A program made the position numbers and the translations under genes. 8,281 bases of DNA from Rhodobiaceae bacterium (GTDB lineage Bacteria; Pseudomonadota; Alphaproteobacteria; Parvibaculales; Parvibaculaceae): NCBI GenBank assembly GCA_027352645.1, contig DAIEIL010000099.1:1-8281 (forward strand), written 5' to 3'. This document shows, one piece after another, positions 1-5,255 of this stretch (positions are counted from its first letter, which is position 1; each line of letters opens with the position of its first letter). Below the pieces are notes generated by a model, which saw nothing but the letters and a program-made list of their open reading frames with translations, was not told where the DNA came from and did no database searches.

Positions 1-798
1 AACGGCGTCAAATATCACTACGAGTATCCTGACAAGATTAATGCGATGGGCGCGAGCTTTAACACGACCGTCGGCGGAACAGCGCTGTCGGGCGAGGCGA
101 GCTTTACGCCCGATATGCCATTGGCGACGGACTTCTACGAACAGCTTGCATCGATCGCTGACGGAACAGGCGCAACGCCTTATCTGACGGGAGGCGCCTA
201 CACGCGCTGGAGCCGTCTGGCTGGTGCCGCACCGGGTCAATCGTCAGTGACGCATGTCGATCTCGATACCTGGCAGGGGCAGATCACGACGATCACCGTG
301 TTCAACGGCAGCGACCCGCTACCGAAGCTCATTCGTTCGGACAGCGCCACCTTCGTTTTCAATCCCGGGTTCGTTTACGCAAAGGATGCGGGTCTTTATC
401 CGCTGAGCTACAGCGGTTCCAATGGAGGTCTGCGCAACTATTACGCGGCCTATTACATCACGCCGGACTACTACGGAAATGCCAACCAGAACGGTGTCTA
501 TGCCACTGACTGGTCATGGGGTTTCACGACGCTGCTGTCGGCGACCTACAACAATCCCTGGGGGCTGCCTATCACGCTTTCACCTGTGCTTCAGTTCTCG
601 GACGGTATTCAGGGGCGTTCACCGGGGCCAAACACCGCCGGTTATGCCAAGGGCATGAAGACGGCGACCGTCGGGCTCAACGGCTCTTATCAGCAATGGA
701 ACGGATCGTTGAGCTACACCAACTACTTCGGCGGAGGCTGGTACAACAGTTTGACAGATCGCGACTTCGCGTCGGTTAGCCTGTCTTATTCGTTCTGA
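1..798 (+). CDS. DUF1302 family outer-membrane protein, C-terminal part (5' end outside window)
   Basis: Open reading frame that is already open at base 1, so the ATG at 46 is an internal Met and not the start. About 265 residues are visible. The family is recognised from the stretch around fragment residues 9-41 (YPDKINAMGASFNTTVGGTA, followed by a SGE...PDMPL segment) and from the C-terminal run with LSYTNYFGGG, a DRDF motif and a final SLSYSF. The alternating aromatic/polar pattern, many Tyr, Trp and Gly residues and the terminal Phe are those of an outer-membrane beta-barrel with a BAM-recognition signal. DUF1302 proteins are often encoded with DUF1329 proteins and linked to handling of hydrophobic substrates such as sterols or hydrocarbons; that role is family knowledge and is not shown here. 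A terminator follows directly, so this is the last gene of its transcript. The substrate is unknown. Confidence 0.85.
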   Translation, partial: NGVKYHYEYPDKINAMGASFNTTVGGTALSGEASFTPDMPLATDFYEQLASIADGTGATPYLTGGAYTRWSRLAGAAPGQSSVTHVDLDTWQGQITTITVFNGSDPLPKLIRSDSATFVFNPGFVYAKDAGLYPLSYSGSNGGLRNYYAAYYITPDYYGNANQNGVYATDWSWGFTTLLSATYNNPWGLPITLSPVLQFSDGIQGRSPGPNTAGYAKGMKTATVGLNGSYQQWNGSLSYTNYFGGGWYNSLTDRDFASVSLSYSF

Positions 799-817
799 TA
801 CGCACAGGACTGCTCAA

Positions 818-849
818 AAGGCCCGGCTGCGGAGATGCAGCCGGGCTTT
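818..849. terminator. Bidirectional intrinsic terminator between convergent genes
   Basis: A perfect 10-bp GC-rich stem, GCCCGGCTGC (821-830) with GCAGCCGGGC (837-846), closes a 6-base loop. It is flanked by AAAA (816-819) on the left and TTT (847-849) on the right, so either strand gives a hairpin followed by a short U run (four U on the minus strand, three on the plus). It lies between the stop of the DUF1302 gene and the stop of the convergent NAD(P)-binding protein gene and probably ends both transcripts. Confidence 0.85.
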
Positions 850-858
850 CCCGTCGGC

Positions 859-1536
859 TCATTGCTCTCGGCCTGCGGCGAAAGCGATCATCGACGCGTA
901 GGTGTGAACAATGCGTCCTTCTGCCGGCGTTTGCGCGGCGGCGACCATGGCGGCGGCGATAGTGTCTGCCTGAATGCCGCGATAGATTTTCGCGGGCCCG
1001 ACGAGTATCGCGTTCAGAAATGGCATGGCGGCCATCATCGCGGCTTCGGCGGGGCGGCGCTCGCCGCGCTCGCCAAGGATGAGGCCGGGCCGGAAAATAT
1101 CCGTGGCATCGAAGCCGAGTTCGCTGGCCGCGTTCTCCGCTTCGCCTTTCACGCGCGAATAGAAGATCGAGGAATTTGCGCTGGCACCGATGGCCGAGAC
1201 AAGGAGAAAGCGCCTTGCGCCTGCTGCCTTTGCGGCGCGGGCGAAATTCACCACATAGTCGAAGTCGACGCGGCGAAAAGCAGGCTGACTTCCGGCCTTC
1301 CTGATTGTTGTGCCGAGGGCGCAAAAGGCATCGTCGGCATGGATGGCGGATTTCGCGAGTGCCAGTTCGAGTATTTCGAAATCGGTGACGATCTCGGTGA
1401 GCTTCGGATGGGAGATGCCGAGGCTTCGGCGTGTCACAGCGACGACGCGGTCATAGGCGGGCGCATCGAGCAAACGTTTCAGCAGAAAGCCGCCGACAAG
1501 TCCGGTCGCGCCAGCGATGAGGGCTGTCTTGTTCAT
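859..1536 (-). CDS. NAD(P)-binding Rossmann-fold protein, TIP30/HTATIP2-like atypical SDR
   Basis: Protein of 225 aa. The dinucleotide-binding motif GATGLVG is at residues 9-15, right after the first beta strand. The stretch FCALGTTIRKAGSQPAFRRV (71-90), followed by DFDYV, is typical of the TIP30/HTATIP2-like branch of atypical short-chain dehydrogenases. A YSRVK sequence at 126-130 supplies the Tyr-x-x-x-Lys pair of an SDR active site, and an RPGLILGERGERR segment follows at 149-161. These features suggest a cytosolic oxidoreductase or a nucleotide-sensing protein; the substrate cannot be told. The start ATG overlaps the stop of the upstream HTH-citrate synthase gene (ATGA, 1533-1536), with GGGAGAA at 1545-1551 as ribosome-binding site, so the two genes are cotranscribed and probably translationally coupled. 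Length is normal for the family. Confidence 0.85.
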   Translation of the reverse strand: MNKTALIAGATGLVGGFLLKRLLDAPAYDRVVAVTRRSLGISHPKLTEIVTDFEILELALAKSAIHADDAFCALGTTIRKAGSQPAFRRVDFDYVVNFARAAKAAGARRFLLVSAIGASANSSIFYSRVKGEAENAASELGFDATDIFRPGLILGERGERRPAEAAMMAAMPFLNAILVGPAKIYRGIQADTIAAAMVAAAQTPAEGRIVHTYASMIAFAAGREQ

Positions 1537-2786
1537 TTCGGCGCTTCTCCCGTGTAACGCGCGCGGGGCCTTATCATCTGGCCGGAGCGGTATTGCTCGA
1601 TGGCGTGGCCGATCCAGCCCGCCGTGCGGCCGAGGACGAAGATCGCGAGGCCCGTGCCCGGCATCATTCGCAGTGTGACGGAGAGCGCGCCAACGGCGAA
1701 GTCGATATTGGGGTGAACGCCGCCCGCTTCCGCCATGACGTCGACAATGCGCTGGGCACGGAGGAAGGCCGGATCGTCGCCATGATTGGCGCGCATGAGA
1801 TCGAAAAGCGTCGCCGCGCGGGGATCGCCGTCGGGATAGAGCGGATGGCCGAAACCCGGCACGAGATCGCCATTGCGAAGCCGGTTCAGCACGGCATCCT
1901 CAATGTCTTGACGATGGGCCAGGTCGGTGAGGAAGCTTTCGACACGGCTCGTAAATGCGCCATGACGCGGTCCTTGCGCGGCGCAGATGCCCGCCTGCAC
2001 GGCGGCGTAAAGCGTTGCCCCCGTACCTGCGACGCAGCGCACGGTGAAGGCGGACGCGTTGAGCTCGTGATCGGCGCAGAGAACGAGGGCGGCGCGGATC
2101 AACTCCGCGGCGCGGCGGTCGCCGAAAGTAAGCGAGCGGGCAAGGACTTCATGCACCGGATCGGCCGAGGGTGGGGCGCCTGCGATGACCGAAGCGACGA
2201 AGCGCAGCAGGCGCGCGCCGGTGCTCGCCAGTCCCCGGTCCGTCATGTTGTAGACGGAGGGATCGCCCAGGCCTGCGAGAGGCAGAAGCGAGAGACAACG
2301 CTCGATGCGTGGCGCGTCGGCGAGATCGAGACTCAGCTTTTCGACCAGCGGCGTCATTTGCGGCACGGCATCGCGGGTGAAGGGCTGCACATCGCGGCAA
2401 CCCCAGAGCAGGGTGGCGACCTGTTCGAGACTCGAGCTGCGGGCAAGCGCCATGGCGTTCGAGCCGCGATAGTGGAGCTTGCCGTCTGCGATGAGGGTGA
2501 TCGCTGAATCGAGAACCGGCGCCCCGCCGAAATTGAGCGCGGCGGCGAGAGCCCCGCGTCCACCCTCCGCCTGCGGTGTGGCGGGCAGGGAGCCGGTGGC
2601 GCGGCGCTGCTTCAGCGCGCGCACGTCTTCGGCCCGGTAGCGTTTCGCCCGGCTGTCCGCCACCGGCTCCGAGCGGATCATGTCCCGGCTCACATAGGCA
2701 TAAAGCGTCGCCAGGCTGACGCCGAGTTCGGCAGCGGCCTCCTTGGCTGAGAGGTAGAGGTTTTCTGGCGGCGTGGTTTTAAGCAT
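1533..2786 (-). CDS. Citrate synthase family protein with N-terminal MerR-type helix-turn-helix
   Basis: Protein of 417 aa with two parts. Residues 9-61 form a MerR-like winged HTH (YLSAKEAAAELGVSLATLYA, then a wing with KRYRAEDV), followed by a Pro/Gly-rich linker (about 62-80). Residues about 85-417 are a citrate synthase domain: DHELNAS around His240, GPRHGAF with His275, GFGHPLYPDGDPR with His314, PNIDF with Asp362, GRTAGW and the C-terminal RPRARYTG. His275, His314 and Asp362 match the catalytic triad, so condensation of acetyl-CoA (or another acyl-CoA) with oxaloacetate is possible. Some motifs differ from canonical enzymes (GPRHGAF for GPLHGGA, HPLY for HRVY). It is divergent from a second citrate synthase gene across a 111-bp region with a palindrome, which suggests a DNA-binding, metabolite-sensing role; that is inference. 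The start has no Shine-Dalgarno sequence and sits just downstream of a -10-like TATATA. First gene of a two-gene operon. Confidence 0.9.
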   Translation of the reverse strand: MLKTTPPENLYLSAKEAAAELGVSLATLYAYVSRDMIRSEPVADSRAKRYRAEDVRALKQRRATGSLPATPQAEGGRGALAAALNFGGAPVLDSAITLIADGKLHYRGSNAMALARSSSLEQVATLLWGCRDVQPFTRDAVPQMTPLVEKLSLDLADAPRIERCLSLLPLAGLGDPSVYNMTDRGLASTGARLLRFVASVIAGAPPSADPVHEVLARSLTFGDRRAAELIRAALVLCADHELNASAFTVRCVAGTGATLYAAVQAGICAAQGPRHGAFTSRVESFLTDLAHRQDIEDAVLNRLRNGDLVPGFGHPLYPDGDPRAATLFDLMRANHGDDPAFLRAQRIVDVMAEAGGVHPNIDFAVGALSVTLRMMPGTGLAIFVLGRTAGWIGHAIEQYRSGQMIRPRARYTGEAPK

Positions 2787-2794
2787 GGCTCATT

Positions 2795-2802
2795 TTTATA
2801 TA
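2795..2802 (-). promoter_or_regulatory. Candidate -10 element of the HTH-citrate synthase gene
   Basis: On the minus strand this reads TATATAAA, a good -10 hexamer in a GC-rich background. It ends only 8-10 bases before the ATG of the HTH-citrate synthase gene, so transcription would start about 0-5 bases from the start codon and give a leaderless or nearly leaderless mRNA. That agrees with the absence of any Shine-Dalgarno sequence. I see no convincing -35 hexamer at normal spacing (TTGATT lies 15 bases upstream of TATAAA), which would fit a promoter that depends on a factor binding the adjoining palindrome. Confidence 0.4.
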
Positions 2803-2827
2803 GATTGATTAGCTTAATCAAGATTGA
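2802..2827. repeat. Direct repeats AGATTGA bracketing the palindrome
   Basis: AGATTGA occurs at 2802-2808 and again at 2821-2827, 19 bp apart (nearly two helical turns), each overlapping one edge of the 7-3-7 palindrome. The repeats may be part of a composite operator that allows two dimers or a tetramer to bind, or may be chance in a short AT-rich patch. Confidence 0.4.
2805..2821. promoter_or_regulatory. Perfect palindrome TTGATTA-GCT-TAATCAA, candidate operator
   Basis: A 17-bp perfect inverted repeat with two 7-bp arms around GCT. It is strikingly AT-rich compared with the surrounding coding DNA. It lies between the -10 candidate of the minus-strand HTH-citrate synthase gene (2797-2802) and the TTGACG -35 candidate of the plus-strand citrate synthase gene (2824-2829), so one bound dimer could affect both promoters. 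The neighbouring HTH-citrate synthase is the obvious candidate ligand because MerR-type proteins bind as dimers to inverted repeats; this is inference. Confidence 0.6.
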
Positions 2828-2852
2828 CGATGTTTGTGCGGTGCAACACCTT
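2824..2852 (+). promoter_or_regulatory. Candidate promoter of the second citrate synthase gene
   Basis: TTGACG (2824-2829) matches a sigma-70-type -35 in five of six positions. At 17-bp spacing the -10 would be CACCTT (2847-2852), a poor match. Transcription would begin near 2859, leaving a leader of about 40 bases. The weak -10 suggests low basal activity or need for an activator. Low confidence. Confidence 0.3.
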
Positions 2853-2859
2853 TGACCAG

Positions 2860-2881
2860 CGAGGCCCGCTCTGGCGCCTCG
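2860..2881 (+). other. Hairpin in the presumed 5' leader of the citrate synthase mRNA
   Basis: CGAGGC (2860-2865) pairs perfectly with GCCTCG (2876-2881). Inside, CC (2866-2867) can pair with GG (2873-2874) with one bulged C. The hairpin ends six bases before the GAGG ribosome-binding site. It could stabilise the mRNA 5' end or tune ribosome access; it could also be chance in GC-rich sequence. Confidence 0.3.
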
Positions 2882-2887
2882 GGAAAT

Positions 2888-2891
2888 GAGG
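2888..2891 (+). promoter_or_regulatory. Ribosome-binding site that selects the ATG at 2898
   Basis: GAGG lies six bases before the ATG at 2898. The upstream in-frame ATG at 2886 overlaps this element and has only GGGAA directly against it, which is too close to act. The start at 2898 is therefore preferred. Confidence 0.6.
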
Positions 2892-2897
2892 TGTGAG

Positions 2898-4019
2898 ATG
2901 TCCAATGGTCATTTTTCAGGTGTGACGGCAGCGAACGCCTTCGGTCTCGACAATGTGGTCGCGGCGGAAACGCCCTTGAGCCATGTCGATGGCGAGGCGG
3001 GGCGGCTCATCATTGCCGGGCACGATGTCGAGGATCTGGCTGCGGCTTACGACTTCGAGGGCGCGGTCGCGCTGCTCTGGCGAGTGGCGGGGCTCGAGTC
3101 CGCGCCTTCGGGCGATGAGATTCGCCGCGATCTCGGCCGGGCGCGCGTCGAGGCCTTCCGGCTTGTCCCGGCGCTTCTTGCCGCGACCGGGGGGCTCAGC
3201 GTGACCGAGGGCTTGAGGACAGGCTTTTCGCTGCTTTCGGACGAGGGCGATCTCGCGCCGCATATCAGGGCGGTGGGCAGCGCGCCTGTCTTCATCGCCG
3301 CGCTTTGCCGCCGCGAGGAGGGCAAGGAGGCTGTCGCGCCGGATGCGGCGTCGGGCCATGCTGCCGACTTCCTCCGCATGCTGAAGGGCGTGTCCGCGAG
3401 CGAAGCGGAAGTGACGGCGCTCAATGCCTATCTCGTCACGGTGACCGATCACGGCATGAACGCCTCGACCTTTACCGCGCGCGTCATCGCGTCTACGAGG
3501 GCCGGCATGATTTCGTCCATCGTCGGCGCCTTCTGCGCTTTGAAGGGGCCGCTTCATGGCGGCGCGCCGGGACCTGTGCTCGACATGCTGGACGATATCG
3601 GCGCGCGCGAGAATATCGACGCCTGGCTTGCCCGCGAGATCGCGAAGGGCGAGCGGCTGATGGGATTTGGCCATCGCGTCTACAAGGTGCGCGACCCCCG
3701 GGCCGATGTCTTCAACAAGGCGGTGATGTTGCTCACAAACGACAATGAGCGTGTGCGCTTTGCCCGCGATGTCGAGAAGGCGGCGCTTGCGGGGCTGAAG
3801 GCCGCGAAGCCCAATCAGCGGCTCGACACCAATATGGAGTACTACACGGCCGTATTGCTCGAGGCGCTGGGCATTCCGCGCGCCGCCGTCACCGCCGTGT
3901 TCGGCATGTCGCGCGTCGCAGGCTGGAGCGCGCATGTGATCGAGCAGGAGCGTGTTGGCCGGCTCATCCGTCCGCAGTCGCGCTATGTCGGCCGCTGGCC
4001 GGATGACAGGGCGGCGTGA
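2898..4019 (+). CDS. Citrate synthase / 2-methylcitrate synthase family enzyme
   Basis: Protein of 373 aa, a full-length stand-alone citrate synthase of the short bacterial type. The N-terminus holds the family signature AETPLSHVDGEAGRLIIAGH (residues 23-42). Active-site segments follow: DHGMNASTFTAR with His185, GPLHGGAPG with His220, GFGHRVYKVRDPRAD with His259, then NMEYYTAVLLEALGIP, where Glu314 stands at the usual catalytic Asp position, and FGMSRVAGWSAHVIEQ (335-350), RLIRPQSRYVG near the C-terminus. The expected reaction is condensation of acetyl-CoA or propionyl-CoA with oxaloacetate in the cytosol; sequence alone does not settle the acyl donor. I believe Glu at this position occurs in part of this subfamily but could not check. 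No HTH is present. The gene is divergent from the HTH-fused paralogue and probably shares control with it. A hairpin follows the stop. Confidence 0.9.
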   Translation: MSNGHFSGVTAANAFGLDNVVAAETPLSHVDGEAGRLIIAGHDVEDLAAAYDFEGAVALLWRVAGLESAPSGDEIRRDLGRARVEAFRLVPALLAATGGLSVTEGLRTGFSLLSDEGDLAPHIRAVGSAPVFIAALCRREEGKEAVAPDAASGHAADFLRMLKGVSASEAEVTALNAYLVTVTDHGMNASTFTARVIASTRAGMISSIVGAFCALKGPLHGGAPGPVLDMLDDIGARENIDAWLAREIAKGERLMGFGHRVYKVRDPRADVFNKAVMLLTNDNERVRFARDVEKAALAGLKAAKPNQRLDTNMEYYTAVLLEALGIPRAAVTAVFGMSRVAGWSAHVIEQERVGRLIRPQSRYVGRWPDDRAA

Positions 4020-4045
4020 GGCCGCCCGCTCAACAGGGCGGCTTT
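4018..4045 (+). terminator. Probable intrinsic terminator of the citrate synthase gene
   Basis: GCCGCCC (4021-4027) pairs perfectly with GGGCGGC (4036-4042) around an 8-base loop, followed by TTT (4043-4045). The stem starts one base after the citrate synthase stop codon. The stop codon of the convergent secreted protein gene (4030-4032) lies in the loop. On the minus strand the stem is followed by CTCA, not a U run, so it should work mainly for the plus-strand gene. The U tract is short. Confidence 0.6.
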
Positions 4046-4443
4046 GAACCGAATGCGGCCCGCGCAAGCTCGACGGCAGGTCTGTCGAGCAGCGCGGGTT
4101 GCCATTCGGCCTGGCGCAAAATCCGCGAGGCAAGCTGGTCGTAAGACTGTGGCCCGTCGATGCTCGCGCATTCCTCCGCAGAGCGCGGCAGGTCCAGCGC
4201 TTCCTTCGTGTCGCCGCTGTCGCGAACATAGCGGGTCGATGCAAAATAGCCGGCTATGTACTGGCGGCACAGAAGAGCGGGGCGCGGTGTCGGGCCTTGA
4301 GGGTTGAGCTGGTGGTCGGCCAGCGCGCGGCAGGCGGCGAGAAGATCCTGTCCCGTCGATATGCGGCTTCCCGCCAGCGCCGGCGGTGCAAGCACCGGGG
4401 CGCCGAGCGCAAGAAGCAGCACAATCCTTGCGGTCGAGCGCAT
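4030..4443 (-). CDS. Small secreted protein with Rap1a/Tai-like domain
   Basis: Protein of 137 aa. A Sec signal peptide is clear: RSTAR, a Leu/Ala-rich core, and an ALA motif at residues 22-24 giving a mature protein from about residue 25. The mature part has LLAACRAL near Cys38, LLCRQYIAGYF with Cys59, Cys92, and a C-terminal helix LDRPAVELARAAFGSKPPC ending in Cys137. The pattern of four Cys, the 'C..Y.AGY' segment and a final helix with a terminal Cys resembles the Rap1a/Tai family. That family is named for immunity proteins against type VI amidase effectors, but it also contains many stand-alone periplasmic proteins of unknown role, and no toxin gene is seen here. The four Cys could form two disulfides. 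It is the last gene of a three-gene run, with a strong AAGGAGG ribosome-binding site. Confidence 0.7.
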   Translation of the reverse strand: MRSTARIVLLLALGAPVLAPPALAGSRISTGQDLLAACRALADHQLNPQGPTPRPALLCRQYIAGYFASTRYVRDSGDTKEALDLPRSAEECASIDGPQSYDQLASRILRQAEWQPALLDRPAVELARAAFGSKPPC

Positions 4444-4452
4444 GGCCAGGAG

Positions 4453-4459
4453 CCTCCTT
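4453..4459 (-). promoter_or_regulatory. Strong Shine-Dalgarno sequence of the Rap1a/Tai-like gene
   Basis: AAGGAGG on the minus strand, nine bases before the ATG at 4443. It is the strongest ribosome-binding site in the window, suggesting the last gene of the run is translated more than the two before it. Confidence 0.6.
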
Positions 4460-4470
4460 GCGTCCGTCGC

Positions 4471-4746
4471 TTATTCGGCGGGCTTTTCGACGCCGAACCA
4501 GCGGTCCTTGAGCCGCGACACGCATTCGCCTTCCGAATATTGGCTCGTCATGGCGCGCGCGATGTTCTCCGCCGCTTCGGGCGTCTTGCCGGGTTCGGCG
4601 CCCATGGCCTTTGCGACCTGCGAATAGGCGTCGCGTGCGAGATCCTTGGCGAGGATGCGGCAGGGGTCGAGCGTGCCGTAGCGGACGAGCGGCGTGGCGA
4701 TGGCCGCGACCAGAAGAACGACAATCAGTCCAAGGATGATGCGCAT
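4471..4746 (-). CDS. Small single-pass membrane or secreted protein of unknown function
   Basis: Protein of 91 aa that I do not recognise as a named family. Residues 3-20 (IILGLIVVLLVAAIATPL) form one hydrophobic segment that would act as an uncleaved N-terminal anchor or signal, leaving a periplasmic domain of about 70 residues. That domain starts with RYGTLDPCRILAKDLARD and has a helical, Ala/Glu-rich middle and a GECVSRLKDRW segment. The only two Cys, 29 and 75, lie at either end and could form one disulfide. The gene has GGAG eight bases before the ATG (4755-4758), lies 21 bases after the lipoprotein gene and 27 bases before the Rap1a/Tai-like gene, and so is probably cotranscribed with both. 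The shared envelope location suggests a joint role, not shown. Confidence 0.7.
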   Translation of the reverse strand: MRIILGLIVVLLVAAIATPLVRYGTLDPCRILAKDLARDAYSQVAKAMGAEPGKTPEAAENIARAMTSQYSEGECVSRLKDRWFGVEKPAE

Positions 4747-4767
4747 CGGGGCGTCTCCGCTCTTTTT

Positions 4768-5088
4768 TCAGTAGCCGCTGGGGCCGTTGCTCCGGCCGCG
4801 GCCATATTCGCTGCCCGCGCTGGGCGATGCCGCCGTGCTGGTACGGCAGGCGTTGAAGCCCTTCTTCCATCCGGCGCGATAGGCCTTGCTCGTGCGCCAC
4901 ATGTCGGGATCGCGGATGACGGTCGAGGAGTTGCCGGGAATATAGCCCGTGCCGGTGCCGCAGCCGGCGGAATAGCCCGTCTGGTAGTCCGGGTCGTCCG
5001 ACTGATCGTCGCCGAAAGTGCCGCAACCGGCGAGCGCGAGGCCCAGCACGAGGCAGAGCAGGGCGGTTTTACCGATATTCCTTGTCAT
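4768..5088 (-). CDS. Small lipoprotein with two Tyr-x-x-Gly-aromatic motifs
   Basis: Protein of 106 aa. The N-terminus is a lipoprotein signal: TRNIGK, a Leu-rich core and the lipobox LAGC (residues 19-22), so Cys22 would be lipidated. Asp at mature positions +6 and +7 but not +2 leaves outer-membrane sorting likely. The mature part has two related motifs, YQTGYSAGC (35-43) and YRAGWKKGFNAC (70-81), each of the form Y-x-x-G-aromatic ending in Cys; Cys43 and Cys81 may form a disulfide. The C-terminus (84-106) is Ser/Gly-rich and probably disordered. No family with known function is recognised. It is the first gene of the three-gene envelope run, with a modest GGAAC ribosome-binding site before the ATG. 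Confidence 0.75.
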   Translation of the reverse strand: MTRNIGKTALLCLVLGLALAGCGTFGDDQSDDPDYQTGYSAGCGTGTGYIPGNSSTVIRDPDMWRTSKAYRAGWKKGFNACRTSTAASPSAGSEYGRGRSNGPSGY

Positions 5089-5255
5089 AATTCTGTTCCG
5101 GCTCTTGTCATTTCGCGGCGAAGCATAACGAAGCCGCCGGTGCCCGCAAGCATGGCCGCGCGCCTGCCTTATAGTTTACGACCTTTTAACAGGCATGGTG
5201 CTCAGATGGGCCTTTGCGAGAGGAAGGAGCCTCTCGCGGCTGGCAAGTGACGACC
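5089..5255. other. Divergent intergenic region between the lipoprotein and DUF2336 genes
   Basis: This 167-base stretch must hold promoters for both directions. On the plus strand TATAGT (5170-5175) is the best -10 candidate, with no good -35 at 17 bp. On the minus strand TTATGC near 5124-5129 is a weak -10 candidate. No convincing operator is visible apart from the hairpin at 5216-5237. Confidence 0.3.
5216..5237 (+). other. Perfect hairpin presenting AAGGAG in its loop
   Basis: GCGAGAGG (5216-5223) pairs perfectly with CCTCTCGC (5230-5237) and the six-base loop is AAGGAG, a full Shine-Dalgarno sequence. The nearest in-frame starts are GTG at 5247 (17 bases from the loop) and ATG at 5256 (26 bases), both too far for direct use. 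It may affect translation or mRNA stability of the DUF2336 gene. If translation began at TTG 5214 it would be coding. Confidence 0.4.

Noticed and set aside
835..1557. A 240-codon plus-strand open frame opposite the NAD(P)-binding protein gene
   Set aside because: Antisense shadow; it begins inside the terminator and its product resembles no family, while the minus strand has the Rossmann and SDR motifs.
1593..2507. A 304-codon plus-strand open frame opposite the HTH-citrate synthase gene
   Set aside because: Antisense shadow; the minus-strand frame carries all citrate synthase motifs.
2840..2850. Short inverted repeat GGTG-CAA-CACC near the citrate synthase promoter
   Set aside because: Four-base arms are too short to separate from chance, and the stronger palindrome is adjacent.
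2916..4244. A 442-codon open frame on the minus strand opposite the citrate synthase gene
   Set aside because: It is longer than the real gene but is an antisense shadow caused by GC-rich third positions; its product is Arg/His-rich with no recognisable motif, while the opposite strand encodes an unmistakable citrate synthase.
4030..4443. A type VI effector-immunity pair based on the Rap1a/Tai-like protein
   Set aside because: No amidase or other effector, VgrG, Hcp or PAAR gene is in the window; the neighbours are small structural-looking envelope proteins.
3983..5026. A 347-codon minus-strand open frame overlapping the same three genes in another frame
   Set aside because: Arg/Pro/His-rich product typical of a frame-shifted reading of high-GC coding DNA; the genes with signal peptides lie in different frames.
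4099..5250. A 383-codon plus-strand open frame opposite the three small envelope genes
   Set aside because: The product is low in recognisable features and Arg/Ala/Gly-rich. The minus strand has three proteins with clear export signals and ribosome-binding sites.
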